Below are positions 18,931 to 27,355 of a DNA stretch of 49,211 nucleotides, in pieces. The stretch is from Fredinandcohnia aciditolerans. Its GTDB lineage: Bacteria > Bacillota > Bacilli > Bacillales > Bacillaceae_L. The notes under the pieces were generated by a model. That model was not told where the DNA came from, did no database searches, and worked only from the letters and a program-made list of their open reading frames with translations. The first letter of the stretch is position 1. Each line of letters opens with the position of its first letter. Position numbers and translations under genes: made by a program. The stretch is taken from the NCBI GenBank assembly GCA_003640645.1, contig QGHH01000035.1, forward strand, positions 1 to 49,211. The letters run 5' to 3'.

Positions 18931-19398
18931 TTATTTAACCGTAATTGTTGTAGACATTAATTGGTGACCAGAACCACAATATTCATTACATAGAATTAAA
19001 TACTCACCAGGCTCGTCGAACGTTTGAGTGATTTTTTGAATATGTCCTGGCATTACCATTGCGTTTAAGTTTGTACCTGCAACTTGGAATCCGTGAACTA
19101 CGTCTTTAGATGTCATGATAAAGTGAACCTTTGCACCCGCAGGTACTTCAATTTTTGCTGGTGTAAAACTAAATATTTGTAACGTCATAACTACTTCATA
19201 TTCATTTTCTCCGATTTGATAAACACCTGGTTTGTCGAATGGAGCTGTTTCATCAACTTTCTGAGGATCGATTGTTTCCATATTACTTGGTGGTCCCATT
19301 TCTAATGCAAATGTTTGGTATCCAGTTATAAGCATGAATCCAATGATAAGGCCGAAACTTATGGTAAGCCATATTTTTTCATCACGATGCATCTTCAT
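18931..19398 (-). CDS. Haem-copper oxidoreductase subunit II with CuA site (CbaB-like)
   Basis: 155 aa: one N-terminal membrane anchor (about 10-32) and an extracytoplasmic cupredoxin domain. The CuA ligands are complete: His102, Cys137, Glu139 (backbone), Cys141, His145 and Met148 in the LCNEYCGSGHQLM region. It therefore takes electrons from a c-type cytochrome. Its size and single anchor match the short subunit II of ba3-type enzymes rather than the two-helix A-type. The start follows AGGAGGGAAAAAA; it is 11 bp after subunit IIa and 14 bp before subunit I. Confidence 0.92.
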   Translation of the reverse strand: MKMHRDEKIWLTISFGLIIGFMLITGYQTFALEMGPPSNMETIDPQKVDETAPFDKPGVYQIGENEYEVVMTLQIFSFTPAKIEVPAGAKVHFIMTSKDVVHGFQVAGTNLNAMVMPGHIQKITQTFDEPGEYLILCNEYCGSGHQLMSTTITVK

Positions 19399-19409
19399 TT
19401 TTTTCCCTC

Positions 19410-19559
19410 CTAGAATCTAGCCATAAATAGGCCGAATAGTAATAGATACGTAGCAAGAATGACTGCTCCAACAACACCAACTGAAATCCAAGTTCCAACT
19501 AGTCGTTCTGAATTTCCCCCGTTTGTGTTTTTATTGCTATTAACTTTTGAAGCTCCCAT
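19410..19559 (-). CDS. Haem-copper oxidoreductase small subunit IIa (CbaD-like)
   Basis: 49 aa with a hydrophilic N-terminus and a single membrane helix (about residues 23-47, GTWISVGVVGAVILATYLLL). ba3 enzymes have a one-helix subunit IIa of similar size, encoded next to subunit II. The start is the ATG preceded by AAGGAGGTTGAG. First gene of the operon. Confidence 0.75.
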   Translation of the reverse strand: MGASKVNSNKNTNGGNSERLVGTWISVGVVGAVILATYLLLFGLFMARF

Positions 19560-19592
19560 CCAACTCAACCTCCTTATGTTCTTCTTACTTAC

Positions 19593-19635
19593 ATCATAAT
19601 TAGGAACGGTTCTCAATGTTGTGAACTGAATCACA
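19593..19635 (-). promoter_or_regulatory. Fnr-type class II promoter of the haem-copper operon
   Basis: TGTGA-N6-TCACA, a perfect Fnr/Crp-family site, lies at 19620-19635 (centre 19627.5). On the minus strand a TATGAT (-10, 5 of 6) lies at 19593-19598, which predicts a transcript start near 19586 and puts the site at about -41.5, the position used by B. subtilis Fnr. There is no good -35. First start codon is about 27 bp further on. Confidence 0.7.
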
Positions 19636-19671
19636 CATCAAGTGTAATTTTTAATACACTCATAAAAAAAA

Positions 19672-19697
19672 GACGAGAAAAAAGGCTATTTCTCGTC
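19672..19697 (-). terminator. Intrinsic terminator upstream of the haem-copper operon
   Basis: GACGAGAAA/TTTCTCGTC perfect 9-bp stem, 8-base loop, eight T on the minus strand. It ends a short minus-strand segment (19698-19820) that has no recognised gene. Confidence 0.85.
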
Positions 19698-19717
19698 CCC
19701 AAACTTTTGATTAAAAC

Positions 19718-19816
19718 TCAATAAAACCGCTCTAATTCGGTATCTTGTAGACGTTTCCTTCCTTGTACTCTTCCAAGAAGTTCAAAAATGACAAATTGGT
19801 GAACGAACTCCTGCAC
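19718..19816 (-). other. Short open frame / repeat-like segment before a terminator
   Basis: Between two terminators lies a 32-codon open frame without a convincing ribosome site. Its DNA resembles part of the segment at 25740-25790 (shared TGTCATTTTT and TTGGAA blocks in the same order), so it is more likely a decayed copy of an intergenic repeat than a gene. Confidence 0.35.
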
Positions 19817-19820
19817 AAAA

Positions 19821-19848
19821 AAGCAGCTTCCGAATTTGGAAGCTGCTT
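19821..19848 (-). terminator. Intrinsic terminator of the methyltransferase gene
   Basis: AAGCAGCTTCC/GGAAGCTGCTT 11-bp perfect stem, six-base loop, T-run on the minus strand; overlaps the stop codon of the gene. Confidence 0.9.
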
Positions 19849-20452
19849 AATCAAGTTGATAAACTAAAAATCTCTCATATGTGTTTTTCTCAAACAACTC
19901 AGGAATGATGATTTCTTTCTTCATTTGAAAAGGTGTATTGGTTTCTACAAAATAGGTGTACTCGGTTGATCCATAATAAAGAATAATCTCTATGTGTCGT
20001 GGATTCTGCTCGTATGAACGTAGGATATTAGACAATGTATGCTTAAAAATCTGTATAGAAAAAGGATTAAAAAAGTAAAAACAATTATCAAGCGAATTAA
20101 TTTCATAATCCTGTGCGGCACTATGGTGAATTTCAATTTCACCTTTTTGGTAACCTGACTTTTTAAAATAGCGTATTCGATTTTCCACCGCTTCATGATA
20201 GAGGCTTTTGTCAATCTCAATCCCAACAACAGATGCCCCAAAATTGTGATGTATATAAAAAAGAAGCCTACCCTTGCCACATCCAAAATCCACTACCCGG
20301 TCGGTTTCCTTCAATTGATAATGCAAAAATAGTGCATCGAGCCCTTCATATGGTGTCGGTTCATAGCGGTGATAATGTACGAAGGGGCTAAATCCCTTTT
20401 GGCCTCCACTTGTTTTTACATGTAAAAGTGCATCGTAATACTTATCATCCAT
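19847..20452 (-). CDS. Class I SAM-dependent methyltransferase-like protein
   Basis: 201 aa. Motif I VVDFGCGKGRLL (about residues 47-58) and the acidic end of strand 2 (VVGIEIDKSLY, about 69-79) form the SAM pocket. Later FFNPF (about 123) stands where many N- and C-methyltransferases have a catalytic NPPY-like loop. Substrate unknown. The start is the ATG after AAGGAGACTACCA; an ATG six codons upstream has no ribosome site. Single gene with its own terminator. Confidence 0.7.
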   Translation of the reverse strand: MDDKYYDALLHVKTSGGQKGFSPFVHYHRYEPTPYEGLDALFLHYQLKETDRVVDFGCGKGRLLFYIHHNFGASVVGIEIDKSLYHEAVENRIRYFKKSGYQKGEIEIHHSAAQDYEINSLDNCFYFFNPFSIQIFKHTLSNILRSYEQNPRHIEIILYYGSTEYTYFVETNTPFQMKKEIIIPELFEKNTYERFLVYQLD

Positions 20453-20649
20453 TGGTAGTCTCCTTGCCATGATGTGATTAATATGGTACCCCTCTCAATG
20501 CAAATGTTAGCTTTTCTGGATTGCGAATGGAAAGGCTATGGTTGATTTGAATTTTATCTCTTTAAAGCATACCATATTCTCTTGTTGGTTATCTCGTTTA
20601 ATCAAGTACAAAAGGATCTGAATTTAGTTGTTAAATTTTGTTTCAAAAA

Positions 20650-20677
20650 AACCCGCTACATTAAATGTAACGAGGTT
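20650..20677 (-). terminator. Intrinsic terminator of the haem O synthase gene
   Basis: AACC-CG-TTACATT stem (one G.T pair) with an AT loop, followed by seven T on the minus strand. Confidence 0.75.
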
Positions 20678-20687
20678 CGGGGCAGTG

Positions 20688-21590
20688 CTATCCAAAATAT
20701 TTCGGTAAGGTAACGACGACCATTAATAGGAAGATTATAAAAATATAATTCACTGAATATAGAAAGTTCCAGCGAGCCCACTTCATATCATCCTTAACCG
20801 TAAATCCTTTGACACTCAATATAATCCAACCAATATTAAGCAATGTCGAGAGTACGACAAATACTAATCCCAGGTCACCTAAAAAGAAAGGTATCGGCAA
20901 CAAACAGATCACCCAGAACAGAAAATGCTTCTTCGTTACCTCAAATCCACGAACGACTGGGAGCATCGCAACCTTAGCCGCTTTATACTCTTCATACTTT
21001 CTCATCGCAATCGCATATGTATGAGGCATTTGAAAAACAAATAAGATCAAGAAGAGCATAATTGGAACGATGTGATCGATAGGTGCAACCGCAGCCCACC
21101 CCATTAAAGGAGATACGGCGCCAGAAACACTTCCAATCACAGTATTAATCGTAAATCTACGCTTAGACCACATCGTGTATAACACAACATATGTGAACCA
21201 GCCTATAAATGTAAAAAAGATAGCTTCAAATGTTGTGAAATATAGAAAAATGAATCCTAAAGCAGTACAAATGATTCCTAATACCAAAACAAATTTCAAT
21301 GAAAAATGGCCTGTTACAGTTGGTCGCTTTTTTGTTCGATCCATGACTGTATCAATGTCAACATCATACCAGTTGTTTATGATGAGTGCCCCCGCCATAA
21401 CAAGCGTACTTCCGATCATTGTATACAGAAACAATCCCAGATTGTCCTGAAAAGATGCGCCCGTAAAGTAAATGGCTAACCAAAATCCTGAAAACACGGG
21501 TAGAACATTGGCTATTAAAACCCCAGCCTTAAAAAGTGATTTAAGATCAGCAATTAGGGATGTCTTTTGTATTTGAATTTCTGATTGCAT
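20688..21590 (-). CDS. ctaB: Haem O synthase (protohaem IX farnesyltransferase)
   Basis: 300 aa UbiA-type prenyltransferase with about eight to nine membrane segments. It adds farnesyl to haem B to make haem O, needed by haem-O and haem-A oxidases. The first Asp-rich site is NNWYDVDIDTVMDRTKKRP (about 72-90); a second polar loop (MRKYEEYKAAKVAMLPVVRG) follows TM4-5. Start after GAGAGGATATCC. It lies upstream of the haem-copper operon on the same strand, separated by the methyltransferase gene and terminators, which suggests but does not prove that the oxidoreductase uses haem O or A. Confidence 0.9.
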   Translation of the reverse strand: MQSEIQIQKTSLIADLKSLFKAGVLIANVLPVFSGFWLAIYFTGASFQDNLGLFLYTMIGSTLVMAGALIINNWYDVDIDTVMDRTKKRPTVTGHFSLKFVLVLGIICTALGFIFLYFTTFEAIFFTFIGWFTYVVLYTMWSKRRFTINTVIGSVSGAVSPLMGWAAVAPIDHIVPIMLFLILFVFQMPHTYAIAMRKYEEYKAAKVAMLPVVRGFEVTKKHFLFWVICLLPIPFFLGDLGLVFVVLSTLLNIGWIILSVKGFTVKDDMKWARWNFLYSVNYIFIIFLLMVVVTLPKYFG

Positions 21591-21844
21591 GGATATCCTC
21601 TCTCCTACGGTTCTATTAGAAGAACATTATGCTTCAAATATACTATACCATTTTTATCGCTCTTAGGATAAGAAAACCACTTTTTACCTACTTCTATAGT
21701 GAATTCCACCCAACTCCAATATCATTCCGCTCCCTACAGTTAAATAGTAAAACTTTCTCATTGCTTCCCTCAAAAAAATTGTGTAAAATTAGGCCATCGC
21801 TTTTTGTTTGTTTCCTAAACAAATTAATAAAAAGTTTTCTGATT

Positions 21845-21858
21845 TGAAAACGCGCTCA
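21845..21858. promoter_or_regulatory. Candidate cre (CcpA) site upstream of gntP
   Basis: TGAAAACGCGCTCA fits the cre consensus TGNAANCGNNNNCA. The 361-bp gap 21591-21951 otherwise holds AT-rich DNA and small stem-loops (TTGTTTcctAAACAA near 21814; GTTTTC/GAAAAC near 21835). Catabolite repression of a gluconate permease would be expected. Confidence 0.45.
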
Positions 21859-21951
21859 GTTATCTAAATATTTTTTTCAATAATAGAACAACACTTACGG
21901 AAGCAAATGTAAACGATATTACAGCTAAGAGAGATACAGGAGGAAATGAAA

Positions 21952-23289
21952 ATGGATTGGTTTGTAGACAATTTGCCGATTATCTCGGTAATTCTCGGGG
22001 TTGCTTTACTTCTTTTTCTAAATATGAAGCTTAAGCTAAATAGTGTGATTGCCCTTTTACTATCAGCAATCCTTGTTGGTTTATTAAATGGAATGAATCT
22101 AACAAGTATTGTTTCAACTATTAAGGCCGGCCTTGGCAGTACACTTGGAAGCCTTGCTTTAATAATTGGTTTGGGTGCTGTATTAGGTAAATTAATGGTT
22201 GATTGCGGAGCAGCCCAACGTATTGCTTCTACTCTATTAAATAAGTTTGGTGTTAAAATGGTAGAATGGGCACTAATTATTATTGGTATGGTATTCGGAA
22301 TTTCCGTCTTCTATGAGGTCGCCTTTATTATTCTAGCTCCACTTGTTATTAGTATTGCGATGGAGGCAAAGATTCCATTCTTAAAGCTTGGAATTACAAT
22401 GGTTGCAGCTACTACTCTATCACATAGTTTATTCCCGCCACAGCCTGGTCCGACTGCATTGGTCGATGCTTATGGCGCAGATATGGGTATGGTTTATATA
22501 ATTGGTATTGTTGTTTTTATTCCGGCAGTTATCGCGGCTGGAATCATTTTACCTAGATTGATGAAAAATTTAGATCGTCCAATTCCAAAATTAATGGAAA
22601 AACCAAAAGAGTTCACTGAAGAAGAAATGCCTGGTTTTGGGTTAAGTCTTTTTGTTCCATTAATCCCAGCAATCATGATCATGACTGCAACTATTCTAAA
22701 TATGTTTATCGAAGAAGGAAGCTTGTTTTATGAAATTATTAACTTCCTAGGTAGTGCAGAAATTAGTTTACTTGTGGCTGTTTTAATCGGTATTTATGTA
22801 TTTGGTATACGTACAGGTCGAGACATTAACACTGTAATGGACTCTTTCTCAAGCGCTATCAAAGGAATTGCGATGATTATCTTTATCGTAGGTGCAGGTG
22901 GTGCCTTCAAACAAGTCATTCTTGATTCTGGTGTTGGTGACTATATTGCTTCGATGATGGAAAATACTACTATTTCACCGTTGATTATGGCTTGGTTTAT
23001 TACTGCCTTAATTCGTATTGCTACAGGTACAGGTGTTGTATCAGCGATAACTGCGGCTGGTATTGTAGGTCCTCTAATCGATACATTTGATGTTAGCCCA
23101 GTATTAATGGTTCTTGCAACAGCGGCTGGTAGTAACACAATCACACACGTAAACGACGCATCATTCTGGTTATTTAAAGAATATTTCGGTCTAAGCATTA
23201 AAGATACCTTTAAGACATGGGGTTTATTACTATTCACAACTTCTATTGTAGGTTTGAGTATTGTCTTGATCCTTGATATGTTTATGTAA
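21952..23289 (+). CDS. gntP: GntP family permease (gluconate:H+ symporter type)
   Basis: 445 aa, about 12-14 membrane segments. Family signatures: GLGAVLGKLMVDCGAAQRIA (about 75-94), SHSLFPPQPGPTALV (about 163-177), and near the C-terminus GSNTITHVNDASFWLFKEYF. GntP carriers import gluconate or related sugar acids. The second ATG is preferred because GGAGG lies nine bases before it. No kinase or GntR regulator gene is adjacent, unlike the B. subtilis gntRKPZ operon, so the substrate could be another aldonate or hydroxy acid. Confidence 0.88.
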   Translation: MDWFVDNLPIISVILGVALLLFLNMKLKLNSVIALLLSAILVGLLNGMNLTSIVSTIKAGLGSTLGSLALIIGLGAVLGKLMVDCGAAQRIASTLLNKFGVKMVEWALIIIGMVFGISVFYEVAFIILAPLVISIAMEAKIPFLKLGITMVAATTLSHSLFPPQPGPTALVDAYGADMGMVYIIGIVVFIPAVIAAGIILPRLMKNLDRPIPKLMEKPKEFTEEEMPGFGLSLFVPLIPAIMIMTATILNMFIEEGSLFYEIINFLGSAEISLLVAVLIGIYVFGIRTGRDINTVMDSFSSAIKGIAMIIFIVGAGGAFKQVILDSGVGDYIASMMENTTISPLIMAWFITALIRIATGTGVVSAITAAGIVGPLIDTFDVSPVLMVLATAAGSNTITHVNDASFWLFKEYFGLSIKDTFKTWGLLLFTTSIVGLSIVLILDMFM

Positions 23290-23300
23290 TACATTCTGCG

Positions 23301-23330
23301 AGCCCTAACAATTTCATTAGGGCTTTTGTT
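23301..23330 (+). terminator. Intrinsic terminator of gntP
   Basis: AGCCCTAA/TTAGGGCT stem with an 8-base loop and a T-rich tail. Confidence 0.85.
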
Positions 23331-23493
23331 ACTATTTACCAATCGTATTTTTAAAAAAGAGCGAAACCAAACTCCGCTTTCATCGTATATAAGAGAGAAA
23401 GTTGATGAGGAGGTATTGCAAAGCGCAATAGATTGGATAATAAGGTATACTATTATAAATAAAATAACTAACTTATGGAGGTATTTCTATCAT

Positions 23494-23940
23494 ATGAAAA
23501 AGATATTATCAGCATTAGTAGCACTTACTTTGATTTATTCCCCGCTTGGGAGCTTTGTTTTCCAAGACCAACCAACGTCTGTTGAAGCAAAGGGGTACAA
23601 ATCAGGTAAAAGAGGATTCAATAGTAATATTGGAAACAAAAATAAATCAAACTTCCAGCAACAACAGAAAAAACAAGACAACAATGTTACGAACAAATCT
23701 ACTACTCCTACCACTCCTAAAGGTGGATTCTTGTCTGGTGGATTAATGAAAGGTCTTATGCTTGGTGGACTTGCAGGATTCCTATTCGGAGGTCTTTTAG
23801 GGGGAATGGGTATGCTTGGTTCATTTTTAGGATTAATGATTAACGTTCTTGCGATTTACGTTCTGATCTCCATCATTCGAAAAATCTTCGTCATGATTAA
23901 AGATAGAAAGAAAAAAGAGACTGACCCATGGCAGCGCTAA
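23494..23940 (+). CDS. Small exported/membrane protein with Gly-rich hairpin, unknown function
   Basis: 148 aa. N-terminal signal-like segment (about 3-25) followed by a possible cleavage region (SVEAKG), then an Asn/Lys/Gln-rich linker (about 33-70) and a Gly/Leu-rich double membrane segment (about 78-125) ending in a basic cytoplasmic-type tail. The layout recalls proteins with an N-terminal Tim44-like leader region found in bacilli, but no enzymatic motif is present. Start ATG preceded by GGAGGTATTTCTATC. Its last 13 bases overlap the DUF2653 gene, so the two are translationally coupled. Confidence 0.6.
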   Translation: MKKILSALVALTLIYSPLGSFVFQDQPTSVEAKGYKSGKRGFNSNIGNKNKSNFQQQQKKQDNNVTNKSTTPTTPKGGFLSGGLMKGLMLGGLAGFLFGGLLGGMGMLGSFLGLMINVLAIYVLISIIRKIFVMIKDRKKKETDPWQR

Positions 23941-24215
23941 TACTTTCTGAACAGGAAATTATAAATGCAGTTTGTGTCTATATCGGCTTAAAAAAGCAAG
24001 TAAAGCCTGAAGAGGTTGAAGTGGAGCTGATGTATGACGATGATTACGGATTCTCCGCAGAAGTATACGTGAATGATCGAAAGCAGGTTCTCATAATGGC
24101 GAACTTAATTGAAGCAATTCGTTTATGGCTAGGCGAATTTCTTAACCGTGACCCATATGCCGGAATCAAACTTGTGTTGGACGACGAAGAAGGTATTATT
24201 GCCCATATAAACTAA
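23928..24215 (+). CDS. DUF2653 (YxcD-like) small protein
   Basis: 95 aa acidic soluble protein (starts MAALILSEQEIINAVCVYIG). It resembles B. subtilis YxcD / DUF2653, a family of unknown role. The start overlaps the previous gene by 13 bp in another frame, a typical operon junction. Immediately after its stop begins a copy of the AGAAAAGCGCAGG repeat family. Confidence 0.65.
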   Translation: MAALILSEQEIINAVCVYIGLKKQVKPEEVEVELMYDDDYGFSAEVYVNDRKQVLIMANLIEAIRLWLGEFLNRDPYAGIKLVLDDEEGIIAHIN

Positions 24216-24340
24216 GAAAAGCGCAGGGCGCCCGCCTATCGGCGACAAGCACAAGACGAGCGCTGACAGAAGGTGATTTTTACCTTCAGAAGCGATTGGC
24301 TTGTGACCTCGAGCCGATGGTGCCTGGAGCTGGACAACGA
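24214..24340 (+). repeat. Structured intergenic repeat (AGAAAAGCGCAGG family), single copy
   Basis: About 125 bp, GC-rich, starting right at the stop codon of the DUF2653 gene. It opens with GAAAAGCGCAGG like the array at 17.2 kb and closes with CGAGCCGATGG...GGAGCTGGAC, comparable to CGAGCCGAAGCTAGAC in that array. Inside is a GAAGGT/ACCTTC hairpin. Same orientation relative to the upstream gene as in the array. Confidence 0.75.
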
Positions 24341-24343
24341 GTA

Positions 24344-24371
24344 AAAAGCTCATCCATTAGGATGAGCTTTT
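24344..24371. terminator. Bidirectional intrinsic terminator
   Basis: AAAAGCTCATCC/GGATGAGCTTTT perfect 12-bp stem with ATTA loop; T-runs on both strands; separates convergent genes. Confidence 0.92.
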
Positions 24372-25562
24372 TTATTTCGCTATTACGATGCGTTTTTTTC
24401 CACTTTCTTTTGCAGCATATAGCGCTTGGTCTGCTGCCTTTTTTAAAGAATCTACGGTCGTTCCATGGTGTGGATATATCCCGACACCTGTACTGATCGA
24501 AACAATGATTTTTTCATTTTCTATAATGATTGGGTTTTCATTGTAATACTCATTTAAAGTTGCGTAAATTTCCTTTACACACGTGTCGCTGCTATTTTTA
24601 ATCAGAATCATGAATTCATCTCCGGCATATCGATAACCCTCAAACTTATCATTACATACCGTTTTCATTCCGTATGCTAGTACCTGTAAATATAAGTCAC
24701 CAGCATCGTGCCCAAAGCGATCATTGACCTGTTTTAAATCATCAGAGTCTATCATCATAACCGTTATTTCATCATTCTCATTTTTAATCAGTTGTGCTAA
24801 ATCCTCATGGAAGGCACGGTGGTTTTTTAAACCTGTTAGTTCGTCCGTACGAGACATTGTGTAAATTTTTTCATATAATCTTGCTGTTTCAATCGAGTTG
24901 ATCACTTGCGCACCGATCATTTGTAGTAGCTCCTCATGCTCTTTCCGATAAGCAAAATCTTTAAAGCTTTGAGTTGAGATGACACCTTTGACCTGGTCAT
25001 CAATGACAACGGGTACAAAAAGACAGGAGCTTGTGTCCTCGTCCCCCTCACCCATTTTCGTATCATATTCAATGTTCTGGTTTTGATGTTTGAGGTGGAC
25101 GATTTCCCTTGTTTTGATGACTTTTGACGTGTAATTTTCGCCAAAGTCTACGGTACTTGGAGGAGCTGGTTCGCCATTATCCATAATAAAGACTAAATGA
25201 ATATGTTTGTCACCAGGATTATGCAATGCAATATAAAATGCATCAGTAGGCATAACACGTGAAACCATTTCATAAGACTTTTGGAGAAGGACGGATTCAT
25301 TTAATGTTTTACTGCAGACTTGTGCGAAATCATGTAGGATTCGGTAATGCTTATTCATCCAATGCATGTTTTCCATTTGTTCGTTTATTTCTTGGAGTTG
25401 ATTTAAAAGGGTACTTGTAATCTCTTGTTCCTCTTTTTCCTGACATGTTTGATTAAGTAAAGTACGAACCTCGTCAGAAATTAGAGTCTTCTCAGAACCA
25501 ATCATCTCAATTAGTTCGCTTAGTTTTTTTAGTAAGTTAAGATTCTGGATTGTTTTCTCCAT
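24372..25562 (-). CDS. GAF-GGDEF protein, putative diguanylate cyclase
   Basis: 396 aa. N-terminal helical region (about 1-70), a GAF sensor domain (about 85-230) and a C-terminal GGDEF domain (about 240-395). The GTP-binding helix and metal site are intact (DELTGLKNHRAFHEDL; MMIDSDDLKQVNDRFGHDAGD). The signature loop reads YAGDEF, so Ala replaces the first Gly; AGDEF enzymes can still be active. No RxxD inhibitory site is obvious. No membrane segment, so a soluble c-di-GMP enzyme sensing a small ligand or redox signal. The ATG at 25562 is chosen because GGAAGTGATTAC precedes it; the frame is open 21 codons further. Confidence 0.82.
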   Translation of the reverse strand: MEKTIQNLNLLKKLSELIEMIGSEKTLISDEVRTLLNQTCQEKEEQEITSTLLNQLQEINEQMENMHWMNKHYRILHDFAQVCSKTLNESVLLQKSYEMVSRVMPTDAFYIALHNPGDKHIHLVFIMDNGEPAPPSTVDFGENYTSKVIKTREIVHLKHQNQNIEYDTKMGEGDEDTSSCLFVPVVIDDQVKGVISTQSFKDFAYRKEHEELLQMIGAQVINSIETARLYEKIYTMSRTDELTGLKNHRAFHEDLAQLIKNENDEITVMMIDSDDLKQVNDRFGHDAGDLYLQVLAYGMKTVCNDKFEGYRYAGDEFMILIKNSSDTCVKEIYATLNEYYNENPIIIENEKIIVSISTGVGIYPHHGTTVDSLKKAADQALYAAKESGKKRIVIAK

Positions 25563-25678
25563 GTAATCACTTCCAAATTTTTTTAGAGGATGTTCCAAAA
25601 TTCGTTTGAAATGTTCCAATTCCAAAAATCTAGTAATATAGTAGCAACATATTGTTAATAAATTGGTATAAAAAAAAG

Positions 25679-25699
25679 ACTAATCATATACCGATTAAT
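25679..25699 (-). terminator. Possible intrinsic terminator
   Basis: TAATC/GATTA arms around a 7-base loop with eight T on the minus strand. The stop codon of the open segment described next falls in it. Confidence 0.45.
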
Positions 25700-25881
25700 C
25701 TACGTTCTTTCGATACGAGCTGTACTCGGTAACTGGCTGGCATGTCCAAAATGAGTATGTTCCAAAACTCAGGTAAAAATGACACATTGAAATTCTGGGT
25801 TGGCTTGCTTCTACGTTCCTCACGTATAATGCATACGCTCTGGTACAAAAAAGCTACGCCGCCTTGAACTTCTTGGTCCTT
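25684..25881 (-). other. Open, protein-like segment without start: probable decayed intergenic repeat
   Basis: 65 codons are open on the minus strand and end in a TGA inside a terminator, but there is no start codon with a ribosome site. The translation (for example NVSFLPEFWN, SYRVQLVSKERRLIG) is of a kind I remember from repeated short hypothetical ORFs in Bacillus genomes. Part of the DNA resembles 19718-19816. It occupies much of the 683-bp gap between the GGDEF gene and potA. Confidence 0.35.
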
Positions 25882-26162
25882 TTATCTTCCATTTTGAACA
25901 CTAGTGAACTTTAGCCCCTATAGTTTTGCGTCTTCATCTTTCAATGAATTTGCCCTTACTTTATCCAATTAACTCATTAAAGAAAGAGTATTTTAAATAG
26001 TACTATAATTATATTTCTATTTTCCTCTTTGGTCAATGAAATCGTTATAATCTTTTGCTAAAAACGGGAAAGTTTTCCTATTCCAAATGCCCTATACACT
26101 TCTTTTATTTCAATAAGAAAATAGTCTTCCCTACTTTTCTGACTTGACAATTATAATTATTA

Positions 26163-26190
26163 TTGTTTTTTTTGCCGATTCGTGTATAAT
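26163..26190 (+). promoter_or_regulatory. Candidate promoter of potABCD
   Basis: TTGTTT, 16-bp spacer, perfect TATAAT at 26185-26190; potA starts 56 bp downstream. The rest of 25882-26160 is AT-rich with no further signal I can defend. Confidence 0.4.
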
Positions 26191-26245
26191 TATGCCGGAT
26201 TACGTTATGAATCTTATCTCTATTAATAGAAAGAAGGGGGTTGCT

Positions 26246-27355
26246 ATGAACAGTATACCTATTATCCAATTTAAAAATGTCACAAAACAGTATGACAATG
26301 ATCCAGCGGTTCTCGACAATGTTAGCTTTGAAATAGAAAGAGGAAAGTTTTATACTCTTCTCGGTCCATCTGGGTGTGGAAAAACCACGATACTTCGTTT
26401 AATCGCAGGATTTATTGAACCATCAAGTGGTGAGGTTTTTTTTAATGGTAAAAAAGTAAATACGACACCTGCAAATAAACGTCAAGTAAATACAGTGTTT
26501 CAGGATTACGCCCTGTTTCCACATCTTAATGTATTTGAAAATATTGCTTTTGGGTTACGTATAAAGAAATTGAAGCAATCTGAAATAGATAAAAAGGTAA
26601 AAGAAGCGTTAAGTTTTGTCAATCTTGCAGGCTATGAAAATCGTGAAATTCAAGAAATGTCAGGTGGTCAGAGACAGCGTGTTGCGATTGCACGTGCAAT
26701 TGTGAATGAACCCGAGATTATCTTATTGGATGAACCATTATCCGCTCTCGATTTGAAACTTCGTACCGAAATGCAATACGAGCTTCGGGACCTTCAGAAG
26801 CGGCTTGGTATTACTTTTATCTTCGTTACCCATGACCAAGAAGAAGCTCTTGCCATGTCTGATGAGATATTTGTACTTAATGAAGGAAAAATTCAACAAA
26901 GTGGTACCCCAATTGATATATACGATGAACCAATCAATCGTTTTGTTGCTGATTTTATCGGTGAATCTAATATTGTAAAAGGAAAAATGCATCGAGACTT
27001 TCTCGTAGAATTCGTCGGAAAGACATTTGACTGCGTTGACCAAGGTTTTTCAGACAATGAATTAGTCGAAATTGTCATCCGTCCTGAAGATTTAGAAATC
27101 ACTTCTGTTGAGAAAGGAAAACTACAAGTTGTAGTAGATTCCCAGTTATTTAGAGGGGTACATTATGAAATTTGCGGTTTGGATAAGGATGGAAATGAGT
27201 GGCTTGTGCATTCAACAAAGAAGGCTAGAGTTGGCGAAGAAATTGGACTTTATTTTGACCCAGAGGCAATACACGTTATGCGTCTTGGTGAAACAGAAGA
27301 AGAATATGATCGTCGTTTAGAGGCATACGTGGACGGGGAAAGCCATGGAAAATAA
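26246..27355 (+). CDS. potA: Spermidine/putrescine ABC transporter ATP-binding protein
   Basis: 369 aa. Nucleotide-binding domain with Walker [10 protein letters not shown] (about 41-49), signature MSGGQRQR (about 139-146) and Walker [12 protein letters not shown] (about 160-170), then a C-terminal TOBE-type regulatory domain (about 280-350). Couples ATP hydrolysis to polyamine import through PotB/PotC. The start is the ATG behind AAGAAGGGGGTTGCT; 34 upstream codons are open but have no ribosome site. First gene of potABCD; unlike some bacilli no XRE-cupin regulator gene precedes it. Confidence 0.92.
   Translation: MNSIPIIQFKNVTKQYDNDPAVLDNVSFEIERGKFYTLLGPSGCGKTTILRLIAGFIEPSSGEVFFNGKKVNTTPANKRQVNTVFQDYALFPHLNVFENIAFGLRIKKLKQSEIDKKVKEALSFVNLAGYENREIQEMSGGQRQRVAIARAIVNEPEIILLDEPLSALDLKLRTEMQYELRDLQKRLGITFIFVTHDQEEALAMSDEIFVLNEGKIQQSGTPIDIYDEPINRFVADFIGESNIVKGKMHRDFLVEFVGKTFDCVDQGFSDNELVEIVIRPEDLEITSVEKGKLQVVVDSQLFRGVHYEICGLDKDGNEWLVHSTKKARVGEEIGLYFDPEAIHVMRLGETEEEYDRRLEAYVDGESHGK

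Noticed and set aside
19990-20286. 98-codon frame inside the methyltransferase gene
   Set aside because: Shifted-frame shadow of a gene with clear SAM-binding motifs.
21908-21923. Second cre-like sequence close to the gntP start
   Set aside because: The right half departs from the consensus at the conserved CA, so only the upstream site was kept.
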